DNA from: Stereum hirsutum FP-91666 SS1
Taxonomy: Eukaryota; Basidiomycota; Agaricomycetes; Russulales; Stereaceae
Reading direction: 5' to 3'
DNA: 64,000 nt
Assembly: GCF_000264905.1 (NCBI RefSeq)
Contig: NW_006763136.1
Span: forward strand, 968,228-1,032,227
The notes below the pieces were generated by a model, which worked only from the letters and a program-made list of their open reading frames with translations, had not been told where the DNA came from and ran no database searches. Both the position numbers and the translations under genes were made by a program. The stretch's first letter is position 1. Every line of letters starts with the position of its first letter. Shown piece by piece: positions 24,659 to 35,362 of this stretch.

Positions 24659-25945
24659 TCTAATCAACACAGCCCAAACAGTAGCTAAACCTGGACTGAG
24701 GCTCCCTTCCTCCTGTCAACGAACGCGAAAGCTTGATCAACGACGCAGACCACAGAGAGAAAGTCAACAGCCAAAGTTGTCCTATACGGCACCGGGTCGA
24801 CGTGAGGAAGGGAATCCTACGCGATGGGACAAGAAAAGAAAAAGAAAAAGAAGGTGTTAGCGTCCGGGGGTTGTGCGGAGGGGTCGAACGTTGATGGCAC
24901 TATACATGCTACTATCTTATGATTAGCGCCAGGACTATCTCTTCAATATCGCTCAACTGGCCGAGACATCCGCGGGCAGACGCTGGACCTGCGAGGAGAA
25001 CAGGACGTCGGTGGTCTTCTCAAACATCCATCGAGTCTTCTTGACATCCGCATGTCCGACATGTTATCCTCCGATATCCGACTCAGAAGCAGGCGTTCGA
25101 AATGAGTACATATCGCTCTTGAAGGTGCGCGCGGTGTGGATGTAAAAATGTGGTTTGCGACGAACGAACTGGACCAGTCGAGCTGAGAGCAGTGCGGGTG
25201 GACGTGTACGAGTGTGATCGTCGCGGAGCCACTCATCCACAAACCCATTCAGGCCATGTTTCATGTTGGCGCTCAAGTGACCCCTGGCCCTGCACCAGCC
25301 TGAGCAGGAACGTCAGGTCCCGACTATGTATCCTGGATCCTGTGCACCACAATTATTCCTCGCCGCCCACTGAAAACCGATGCAATATCCATGCGAGCAT
25401 CTCAGATCAAACAGTGATACGAAAATGGCAGATGCGACGAATAAATAAACGCTATGCCAAACGAGGGACGATGCGAGAACGTAGAGAACTAAGAGACTAC
25501 GAAGGATTGAGAACACGGAGACATACTATACACGAATATTGTACACAAAGGAAATCCAACACGAACTATGAGAACTTACAGACAAAGTGCCACACCTCGA
25601 GTACGTACACTCAGAGAAGGGTGGCGAGGACGGAAGAAGAGTGAATGAAGACTGGGTATAAACTTAGTAGAATCACAAGTCAGAATGCACAACGTAGACA
25701 GAAAACCAGACAGAAAACCGGAAGATACAAACGAAGAAAACAGGTTGATTACAAAGCAGGAAACAACTCAAACGAAGATCGGGGAGAGAAGAGAAAAGAA
25801 AGAGTCTAAATCGTAAGGTAAAACCTTGTCCGTGGTGGATGCTCGTAACTCGTAACCAACCGTGTCAAAACCGTAATGGCAAATGTCCAATGAACGAATG
25901 TAAATGTGGGCGAAGGATGCCCAGTTGAAGGATGGCGGTACCCGA
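24659..25945. other. 1.3 kb without a supported gene
   Basis: The interval holds the GT18 promoter side and the 3' side of the F-box/WD40 gene. The stretch 25380-25830 is strongly A- and purine-rich on the plus strand (pyrimidine-rich on the sense strand of the F-box/WD40 gene), as expected of a 3' UTR. A pure purine tract is at 24829-24852. Open frames 24943-25276 (minus) and 25150-25644 (plus) overlap one another and have no domain. Confidence 0.45.
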
Positions 25946-28431
25946 TTAGGTGAACAAAGCCGCGTCCAACCCGCGCGAGAAGTCCATCACCACGATCTTC
26001 TGATCATGCGAGGTGCTATAAACAGAAAACCACAAATCGTGTCAGCGCCGACTCAACACCGATGAGAGGGGTAATAAAAACTATCACGCACCTCACAATC
26101 CTCCGCATATCGAACTTCACATCGAAGATGTGGCTCGAATGTTGATGCTTAAACTCCCTAACCATCTTCCCAGTCCTCATATCCCACAGCTTCACCGTCC
26201 GATCATAGCTCGCACTGACCAGCCTTCCACTGGCGGGGTCGAAGGCCAAAGCGCGAACGAGAGCGTCGTGCCCAACGAGGGTCTTCACGCATTCGCCAGT
26301 GGAAGCGGACCATATCTTGATCTTACAGTCATTAGAACCGGAGACAATGAGGTCGTCCTGTGGTGAGAAGTCAGTCAATATAGGTCTGTATATCCGTGGA
26401 AAAAAGTGCTAACCTTGAATTCGATGCACGCGAGTCCACGGTCGTGGCCCTCAAACGTCGTCAACCGGTTCCCACTGGCAATATCCCAAAGCATCATCTT
26501 CCCATCGCCACTCGCACTGACGACCCTGCCGTTCTGAAGCCCGACGGCATTCACGGGCCCTTCGTGCCCGCACAAGGTCCTGTGAAGTTCGAGGGTCTTG
26601 CGGTTCCACACCCTGATCACTGCGTCTTTCGAGCTGTTTCGGGAAGATAATTAGTTAGATAGCGACGTTGATGATAGGATGAAGAGGAAGAGGAAGAGGA
26701 ATGAAACCTACCAGCTCACAATCCAATCCTTGTCTATCCTCAAATCCAAAACTCCACCCATATGTCCCCTCAAGACCGCCTTCACCTCGGCATTCATCAC
26801 CTTCTCCCCATTCGGACCCTTCTCCGCCCACATATCCCAAACACAGACTGTCCGATCACTGCTCCCGCTAACCATGAATCCTTTCCTTCCCGCACCCGTT
26901 AAGTCCTCATCTCCCCACCTAGGCACGTCCCAGTCTTTATCGAACTTAAGACAAAGAACGCTACCCTTGTGGCCTCGGAAAGTGCCCATCAACCTCCCCG
27001 TGTCGAGATCCCATACTTTGATAGTTTGATCTCGTGCGCCTGTGACGATCCTTCCACTATCAAACTCAAGACAGTACACAGAGTCTGCATGGCCCGAAAG
27101 GCGTGAAGATGTGGGTTCGAAAGACGGCGACGCCCATCGACGATCGAGTTCCAGACGATTGCGGTAAAGTAAGTTCCATGATAGAGAAAGTGGCGTCTGA
27201 TGTCGAGGGTTCATAGTACGCGTTGAAACGGGAAGTTCGGGTGACCAGGGTGAGATGGCTGGCGTGAGTGATGACGCGCTCTGAGCGGGTGCAGTCGTCA
27301 CGATGTGATAGTGGAAGTTCGGATTATGAGCGAGAGGGGAGGTTGGTGGTGACGAATGTGGCAGTCTTCGGATGATCGGTCTATGCCCGGGCAGACCCAC
27401 GCTGTCCGGCGAGGAGTTATGGCGGAGTACGGGCATGATTCTGGGATCTTTCCAACCACGAGCTTTCGCCCGCTCGAGGTCTACTCCCCAACCCTCGCGG
27501 CGACAGAAGAGCTCCCGCCATACCGCGTTGTCGTCTGAGAGCGTATGCCACGTCCGGCAGACGGCTTGGCACGCGAGTATGGTCGAGAGATCAAGGTTGC
27601 ACAATACTTGTACGGCGATTTCGGGGGGAAGATGCGAAAGGATATCTGCATGGAGCATACGGGGAGTCAGCAGGTCGATCGAGGAAGTTCACAGCCAAGT
27701 TCGCGAAGCATACCGATCCCGGTGACAGTCGTCCCATCTATGAAGCAAGCCTCGTCGTCGATAAGCTCACCCTCCTCGCCATCAAGAGGTTGGAGGTCTG
27801 CGTAGCTGTATCCACCGCCAAGAAAGTATTGGTCTACAGCTGCGGCTTTGCCCTTCGACTTGCGACCAGGGGAAGATATGGCATCCCATAGGCGGGGGAG
27901 AAGCGTCTTCCTTGACTTACAGGATGTAAGAGGAGGTCTACAGCCAACGGTGTGGGTGAGACCATAGGTAGAGCCATAAAGGGTATTCCGGCCTCGAGAA
28001 GGTGTGAAGAAGGAAGATACGGTGGCACCTCTGTTTCGAGTGAAAGTAGGGGCAGAGGGGAAACTGTCAAGAGGGTCCGGAGAAGGTGGACTGATCATGG
28101 AGAAGTCCATGCTGAAGGAGGGCGACGCTGGGCGAGTGACCGTCATGTCGTGTGGCACTGCGACGGGCGCACCATCCACCAAGTCCAAGTCGTCGAGTTG
28201 GTCACGAGGGACATTATCGTCCGACGTTGTCAAGAACGGCGAGCCCAACACCGAGCCAAATAATCTGGTGAACTTGGGAGGCGATGACGACGAAGGCTCG
28301 GAATCTGTAAGCGGGGAACCCTGACGGGGACGACGTGGGGGACGTGGGCGGGGTAAAGAAGAGAATGGGCCGAGTGGCGGGGAGGTGTTGGAGGACGAGG
28401 GGTAAACGTAAGTGGACGTCGAGGGTTGCAT
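25946..28431 (-). CDS. F-box/WD40 repeat protein (SCF ubiquitin ligase adaptor type)
   Basis: Exon 1 (27703-28431) encodes a Ser/Pro-rich disordered N-terminus. An intron leads into a clear F-box: DILSHLPPEIAVQVLCNLDL then ILACQAVCRTWHTLSDDNAV. A linker is followed by a run of WD40 repeats: SGHADSVYCLEFDSGRIVTG with QTIKVWDLDTGRL, FRGHKGSVLCLKFD, SGSSDRTVCVWDM, LRGHMGGVLDLRID, VIRVWNRKTLELHRTLCGHE, DGKMMLWDIASG, CKIKIWSASTGECVKTLVGH and YDRTVKLWDMRTGKM. It ends KIVVMDFSRGLDAALFT (TAA at 25946-25948). This domain order is that of Cdc4/Met30/Pop1-type substrate receptors of SCF E3 ligases. The substrate cannot be inferred. It is divergent from the Asterix-like gene with 290 bases between. Confidence 0.9.
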
Positions 28432-28721
28432 AGCGGCGTTGTCGTCTAGTGGGTCGTCCTCGTCGATTCCGTCGTCTCCGGTGTCGTGCTCGCTGTCGTG
28501 TGCGTCGTCGACGACCTGGTGGAGGGGATGAGATCTAAGACAAACGGCCGTTTCACGACTTCAACCGGGTTATTTAAGCCCTTACGCTTACCCCATATGG
28601 GTGACGTCACGAAGAATGAATAAGTTATCAAATTCCGGGGAAGAGTCTGGCCTAAGCCGTGCTCAACGTCGCGCTCGACAGCGACTACGACCGTGGCTCT
28701 TCTCGTCGACAATCATTAACC
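28432..28721. promoter_or_regulatory. bidirectional promoter region, F-box/WD40 and Asterix-like genes
   Basis: A 290-base gap separates the two divergent start codons (28431 minus, 28722 plus). It contains TATTTAAGCC near 28571 and a TGACGTCAC sequence (CRE/ATF-like) at about 28602-28610. The function of these elements is inferred from consensus alone. Confidence 0.45.
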
Positions 28722-29260
28722 ATGGCACCGCAGGATGATCCAAGAGACCCAGCTCTCGAAACAAAGCTTGTTCCACCGCCGACGTGGGCTCAGGAGTCCC
28801 TCGGTATGCCTTCCAACCTCCCTACTGAACTTATGGCATCGTTGACCAACATCGATCCTATGAAGACGGAGCAGGGACCGCAGGCATGATGCTGGCAGCA
28901 GCAGGAGTAATGACACGTAACAGGTACGCAGTTCTATCTCTGCTGCTTTGTGTAGTTCAGTAATAATGAAGACATCCTCGTCAACGAACTTTCATACACA
29001 GGACTCTCGCATGGCCTGCTTTGCTTTTTGGTATCGGTGCATACATCAACGCACACCCAATCCGCACTAAGGAAGGCTCGAATCCACCCATCGTGAATCT
29101 TCTGTGCGTCCTCGTCTTTCGCCCTCAATTGGAAGGATAACTCATAAGTATATATGTTGACTGTTTGCTTCACAGGATGTCGTTCTTCGCGTTGGTGGCT
29201 TCCTATCTACCCTTGTTCCTCCAGAGTCCCTCGAAGACTGCTACGCAGACACCTCTGTGA
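28722..29260 (+). CDS. Asterix/WDR83OS-like small ER membrane protein (PAT complex)
   Basis: Four exons. Splicing at 28800-28889, about 28923-29001 and about 29103-29176 gives a protein of about 108 residues: a polar N-terminus with DPALETKLVPPPTWAQESLG, then GMMLAAAGVMTRNRTLAWPA, LFGIGAYINAHPIRTKEGSN and MSFFALVASYLPLFLQSPSK. The order of hydrophobic segments and the short hydrophilic loop with N-A/S-H-P-I-R-T-K match the Asterix (UPF0139) family, whose animal member works with CCDC47 as a chaperone for multipass membrane proteins in the ER. Without splicing the first exon stops after 55 codons, which argues for the intron. The assignment rests on topology and loop pattern, so it is good but not certain. 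Confidence 0.7.
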
Positions 29261-30330
29261 ACCCATCACATTCTGACCATACTCCTTAATATTATCGCTG
29301 GTTTGGAATCCTGACTAGACCCGCAGCCCTGCCTGGTTGTCATGCGCCTCGGAAACACACTGGAACGAGTACTACGAACTTGGTAATACTGTTGAAGACT
29401 CGATGCTTGCATTCGGGTCGATTGTCTCTTCATTTTTAACAAGGCTGGCATCATAGCAACGATTCACGAATTGCCTGTGCGGTGAATTCTGAGTGTCTTC
29501 GTCCATTCCTTCTCGACTGAAGTTGACACTAAAGGCGTTGGAGGATATTGTCAACTCGGTTATGTATATACTGCCAGATCCGGTAGGTCCTTTGTGATAT
29601 ACAACTTGAGCAGGAGTACCCTAGCAAGTTCGGGAAGGGGAATTAGATTCAGATGAGCACCATTTTGTTGATTGTTGGGGGGATGTGTACTCTCAACAAA
29701 GCGCAGCCAACTTCAGAGCCTGGGGAGGCCATAGAGGGATTGAATGAGGATCTAGACAGAGCAGAGAAGCAGACGATCCGCGCGATACAATTAGCATCAA
29801 GCCCCGAATCTAAGTACAATAGACGAAAACAAGCAGAACACCTTCACAGTAAGTTATGTACCATGCGTGCATAAAAAAGAGTGTTCAGCGTTCAATCGGC
29901 AGTACTCGAAGGTTTCGAAGACCAGGAAGAAAGTGGGGAAAAAACCCGAAAGTAAGAAGAAGCTCAAATAGGGAAAAAATAGCAGGAGGGGGAAACACGG
30001 CCGGAAGAAGAAAAAAATATAATAGATGATACAGACGACAAATCCAGTTTGCTCGAGTCGTTTGGACGAAACATGCAGGGTGGTAGACAATATTGAAGTA
30101 TGCACGACACACAAGATGCGACGAGTTGGGCAGATCATAGACTAGACGAGGGCGGAAACCGAAAGCAGAAGCAGAAGCAGGGTGGACCGACGTGAATGAC
30201 GAAAACGAGACGAGACGGGTATGGACGTGCGAATACATAGTTGAGGGTGAGGACAATGCTGATAATGTGCGATCGAGTCTCGACGGAAGAATGTGCTGGG
30301 TAAAGGGAGGAGCAGTCGAAGGATAGTATG
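29261..30330. other. convergent intergenic region, 3' UTRs
   Basis: The Asterix-like gene (plus) and SET1 (minus) converge here. The right part (29930-30020) is A/G-rich on the plus strand, as expected for a pyrimidine-rich SET1 3' UTR. A short frame 29653-29874 (plus, charged, 73 codons) has a possible ATG but no recognisable feature. Confidence 0.45.
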
Positions 30331-33300
30331 TTAGTTGAGGTAACCACGACATCTGGCAGAACCGCAGAGACATGGGATTTTGTCCTGCTCAATAGGGAAG
30401 TGATAGTCTGACGACGCAAGGATAAGCAACGAGAAGAACATGGAACAAGCGTGAAGGCATACGCACCATAAGTGATCTCGTCGCCCAGCTCGATGTCCTG
30501 CTTGGCATAAATGACGATCTTCTTCTCACCGAGGATAGTGATGATCTTCGCGGTACAGTTAGGGTCGCAAGAATGGTTAATTAACCGTCTGAAAAGCGAA
30601 ACAAACACAGCCCAAATCAGTCCTCGCCCTGATACAGGAACACAGTGAAAAAAGAAATCAAACGCACCCAAGGTTTCCTTTCTTCGTAGCATCCACCACC
30701 AAATCCTCATCAATCCTAAACAAATAACTGCTCCCAATCCCCTGCCTCTCATACGCCTTCTCCCTCTTATCCGCAATCTGCGCCCTAATCACCTCTCCCA
30801 CATACTCAATGACCATCTCCCCCCTCGCGATCCTCTCCATCGCATACAGCCCCCAATCGTGTATAGGCGACCGCGCGAACCGTAGGTGCTTCTTCCTCGT
30901 CTGCAGCTGGTTAAACTTGATCGTCAACTCCGCCGCGGCAGTCTCGCCCTTCGACAACGCCATCGCCCTCTGGACCTGGTTGATCTCCTCCAAACCTTGC
31001 GCCTGCCTACGAGCATTGGCACGGTTCGAGCGCGAGGAAGTCATGGTCTGTTTCGGCTGGTGGGGCTGGTTCTCCTCGACGGCATCTGTTGCTGAGGAAC
31101 GCGAGGCGTATTGTGCGACGTAGGCGGATTTCTCGGCATGAGAGATCTTGTAGTAGCCCTCGGTACGCGCGGAGCCAGTAGTGTGAACTCGGAAAGGAGG
31201 AGGGGCATCGGGGTCTGATTCAGGTGGGGCAGGTGGAAGACGGTCTGGAAGATCAATGCCCATATCCTCGGCGAGGGCCAGCCGAGCATAATACATATCT
31301 TCGTCATCGTTGCATAGACCGAGTTTGATAGGATCGAGCGAAGGACTCGGTTTCTGTGCGGACGTGGGTGTACGTAAAGGCGAAGACGGGCGCGTAGAGG
31401 GCGGCGAAAGAGACGAGGCAGGTGTGATCTGGGCCACGGCGGGGGCAGTGAACTCCAAAGGTTCGGGGATGATGACCTCTTGGACAGTATCTTCGGTGAC
31501 GATAGTTGGCTTGACCTTTCGACTCCCCTTTTTCGGTTTCTTCTCCTTCTGCACAGGAAGAGAAACACCGCCCTCGACCTTCAACTTCTTCTTCGCTGGC
31601 TCTTCTGCCTCGTCTCGCTCTACCGACGGCCTCTTATGCTCCTCCAGCACAATCGTCTCGACCACAGCAGGAGCAGAAACAGGGGTGGACACAGGAAGCG
31701 CGCTGGGAGCTGGGATGTCGTCCTCCGATTCGATATCCTCGTCTGCCACCCTCCTCGCCTCAGCCCTCCTCGCAGCCTCCTCTTCTTCTGCCCTCTTCCT
31801 CGCTTCCTCCTCCACATCCTTCTTTCTCTTCTTGACCGGCCTGTCAGCCACCGCCTCCACTTGCTTCTCCACCTTCTCTTCCTCCTTCACCTCGCTCACA
31901 GCCGTCGACGCCTCCGCCTCCACCTCCGGCACCTCCTCCACAGGTTTCACAACCACCGCGGCCTCTTCTCTCACCCTCTTACTCTGCTTCTTAAACGACA
32001 ACCCCTTCAAATTCCTTGTCGCAAACGCCGCCGTCCCATCCTCCGCGACACCCTCCCTCGACCTAGCAATACTGACCACAACCTTTCTTGGTTTCGCCGC
32101 CAACTTCTTCACCCTAGCTCCAACCATCTTCTCCATGATATCCATCTCCAAAAGCTGTTTCAACTCCTTCGTGATAATCTGACCCGCCTGTTCAACGAGC
32201 TCCTCGTCCGTCCACGTTGTCTTGCTGCTGGAGCCAGAAAGTCCCGGGGCGAGGGCGGCAGAAGATGATAAGGACGTGGATGAGGCTGATGTGGGCGCGG
32301 GGTGGATGGAGAGTGTGACGGGGCGGTGGGCGAGGGTTCGGTTGCCTGCGTTAAGTACCATGGCGGCACGCCGGGCTGTGTCGCTCGTTTCGAAGCAGAC
32401 ATACCAACCAAGGTGGTCTTGTAGGACCTGTCGTGGTCACGTAATGTGTCAGTACGGCACAAAGGACGAAAAAGGCCGACAAGGGCCCAAACAGAGAAAA
32501 ACAATGCAAATACGATGGCAACGACACGGCGCCGTTGCCGCGTGGTGCATTGTCCGTCGTTTTTGTCCTTCCCCTTGTAGATACAAATAGAAGTCGAAGA
32601 TCAATGCGCACCTTATCGACTTTGAAATCCCGAAAGAAAACCTTCACGTCCTCTTCCCTGACCGAACCCCCCGACTGTCCGCCCACACCTTCCAACTTCA
32701 CGTAATCATGCCCATTCTGTCTCAACGCATCCATCACGATCTCTCTCTGTCTCGCCTGTGCCGCCATCTTACTCGACATGCCCGGCATCCTTGAAACAGG
32801 CGACGGGGACCTCTCTTCGTCCTTCCGACTCGCGGGACTAGCCTCATAATGGTCTTCGTCGCGAACATAGCGAAATGAGGTCCGGCCCCGAGTCGGCTGG
32901 GGCGTCGAAGAGGACGAATTGGAATGGTGGTGAGTGGGCCGTGAAGACTGGGAGTATTGGTCTCGATGGTTCTCGTGTCGTGTCGGACGACTAGGCGCTG
33001 TGGACTTCGCGCTCATAATACGTGCACGGACGAGCGAAGGGGGCGGTCGACGAACTCTTGGAGCCGCCATGGGCTGAAGCGGACCAGACGCCGTTGCATC
33101 CGGAATCTGTGAAGCATTCGGAGTCGGAGGCCTCGGTGGAAGACTGGCAGGGAGTGCGGGCAAAGTCGAAGTGCTAGCATGAGGTTGTGGGGTCGCCGTG
33201 AATCCGGGTGGCATGGGAAGAGGCGTACGACCGTGCAAAAATTGTGCGAAAGGATTGGCCGATCGCCAGGGGTTGGTAGCAGGGGCAGATGTCGATTGTG

Positions 33301-35362
33301 GTGTTGTGCCCATAGGCGTCCTGCTCGATGCGCTGTTTGGCGTCGCTCGTGAATTGTTCGTGGTCATATCCTTCTCTTCCCTCTCTTTTCTCCGCTGCGC
33401 ATCGACCGCCCTTCGCTTCCTAGCCTCCATCTCCTTCATCAACGCTCTCATCACCTTGCCCTCTCCATCAAGCACAACCTTAATCCCCTCTGACCCTTTT
33501 CCAACGCTGTTATTGTTGTTGGCCAAAATAACACCGTCGGTACTGAGCTTCTTCCCGTTCTCTTTCTGAGCACACCGTCGAGCCTCCTCGTGAGTCGAGA
33601 AGCGAATGTGAACGATACCGAGAGCACCGCCCAGTCGGTCGATTTGAGGGTCGTAACCGACGATTGGCCCGTACACAGAAAAATGTTGCTGGATTTTCTG
33701 GTTCGGCATTAGAGTAGGAAGGTTCGTGACGAGTACTGCTGTAGGCGGTGCTGGTCCCGTAGAGTGATCGTCGTACTAAGACAATCAAAATTCGTGAGTA
33801 TCGCCAGATTGGTACTAAAACGCGAAAATGAACATACCTCCCACTTGACCTCGTACATTGTCGACCTCAACGCCCGTACTGTTCCTGATCTCTTGATTGT
33901 TTCGCCTGTAGTAGACTTTCTCGGATCCCGCACAATAGGCTCGGGCTCGCCAGGAACGGTCTCTCCAGCAAAACGCGTCAAAATTTCCTTCCCTTTTCCC
34001 TTCCCTTTTATTCTCTGCTCATCCGAACTGCCTGACCCAGCCTTCCTCACAATTTCGATGATCGGGCTCCAATACGATTCTGTCTTCCTATCCGTCATAA
34101 AATCGTAAAGAACCTTGAAATCTTTGCCTGGCGGGTATTCGTCTCGCGAAGGAGGCCATGGAGGTAATGGAGGTAACGAGTACGTTTTCGGTGGTGATGG
34201 AGGTCGTGGTGGAGGTGTGAGCGGCCGTGAGTTTGGAGGAGGGTATGGAGGCGGGTGGAATTGCTGTGACGAGCGAGGAAACTGTGGGATATGGCTTCGC
34301 GGGTGAGATGGAAGTGATGATGGAGGTGCGTGCTGAGGAGGTGGGTAGTACGTTTGATTTGGTTGAGGGGGTTGTCGTGGGTCGAACGATTGCCAGGGAG
34401 CGTTCGGGCCAGGTGGAGGTGGTGGTGGATAACCGAACGATGGTGGCTGAGGAGGGGCGTCATATGGAGGAGGTGGGGGAGGGATTAGATCTGATGGAGG
34501 TGGCGGTGGAGGAGGTTCTATCGACGGAGGGGGTGGAGGGGGTGGTTCGGTGCTTGGTGGCGGTGGCGGAGGCGGGTCATTTATTGGAGGAGGTGGAGGG
34601 GGAGGTTCTGTCGTCGGAGGCGGGGGCGGCGGGGGTTCTGACGTTGGTGGCGGTGGCGGCGGTGGTTCTTCTGTGGGTGGAGGTGGAGGTGGTGGTTCCG
34701 TCGCGGGCGGGGGTGGCGGTGGCGGGTCATACGAAGGTTGTGGCGGGACGAAGTTTCGTGGAGCAGTAGGAATTGCTGGCTGCGAAATTGTCGCAAAGCT
34801 GGAAGACCAGCCGCCAGGACCCGTCTGACGTCCGTTCAGCGCAGGCTGCGCGAGATTGAGCGTGCGATTGACAGGGCTCCTGTTCGACGGCCCAGGATCG
34901 CGAGACTAAGTCAAAGGCGCGTCTAATGTCAATATACGCGTCCTTCACACGCAAAATATCGCGAAAATTTGGACATACTGTGCTTGCGAGTGCTTGGTTG
35001 CTCCACTTGATGTCCAGTTTCTTTTGCGCTGCTGGTTTGGCGTGCGCGCCATTGGGCGCTGTGGATATTGGGGGCGAAGGCCCATTCGCCTTGGGCGGCG
35101 GACTTGACGCGAGCGGGTTGTGTCCATTCAAGAGAGGTTTCCCACTGCCAATCTTCCCGTTCAAGCCTCCTGCCTTGCTCGTCGATGCCTGCGGCTGGGA
35201 CATTTGAGGGCCATTGGTGAGACTTCGAGGGCCGGTCGGCGGCGCCTTGTCTCGACGGCTGTTCTGAGCAGTGGCAGAGGTAGAGGACGATGGCGGGGGA
35301 GCGGCAGGGAGCGGCGGGTTCAAGAGTGCTCTTGGCCCTCGCGGAGGAGCCTTGCCCGACAT
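30331..35362 (-). CDS. SET1: SET1 histone H3 lysine-4 methyltransferase (COMPASS catalytic subunit)
   Basis: Minus strand from ATG 35362. The order is: a disordered Pro/Ser N-terminus; a very long polyproline region (codons from about 34735 down to 34120); [40 protein letters not shown]; an RRM-like domain with [20 protein letters not shown] and [20 protein letters not shown]; a second RRM-like half ([20 protein letters not shown]); a charged middle; and the N-SET/SET end. The SET domain shows [80 protein letters not shown] (intron inside) and [20 protein letters not shown] complete post-SET box (CLCGSAKCRGYLN) follows and ends at 30331. It deposits H3K4 mono-, di- and trimethylation in the nucleus. 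The family is certain; middle exon borders are approximate. Confidence 0.95.
34120..34735. repeat. GGN/CCN triplet-rich repeat coding for SET1 polyproline region
   Basis: The plus strand is a near-continuous run of GGA, GGT, GGC and GGG triplets broken at regular spacing by codons for Glu-Thr, Glu-Ser or Asp-Asn. On the SET1 strand it reads as repeated units of six to eight prolines separated by short acidic spacers such as (T/S)EP or INDP, about eight units between 34500 and 34735, then less regular Pro-rich sequence. Confidence 0.85.

Noticed and set aside
25064..25644. Overlapping frames on both strands between the GT18 and F-box/WD40 genes
   Set aside because: They lie in base-biased 3' UTR-like sequence and shadow each other; no domain.
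31310..32268. Long plus-strand open frames (290 and 262 codons) opposite SET1
   Set aside because: They are antisense to a confirmed SET1 coding exon and consist of Ser/Thr/Leu-rich low-complexity sequence that mirrors its Glu/Lys/Ala-rich codons.
34227..34828. Plus-strand Gly/Val-rich frames resembling a glycine-rich protein
   Set aside because: They are the complement of the SET1 polyproline tract; any triplet-biased CCN tract gives a GGN frame on the other strand.
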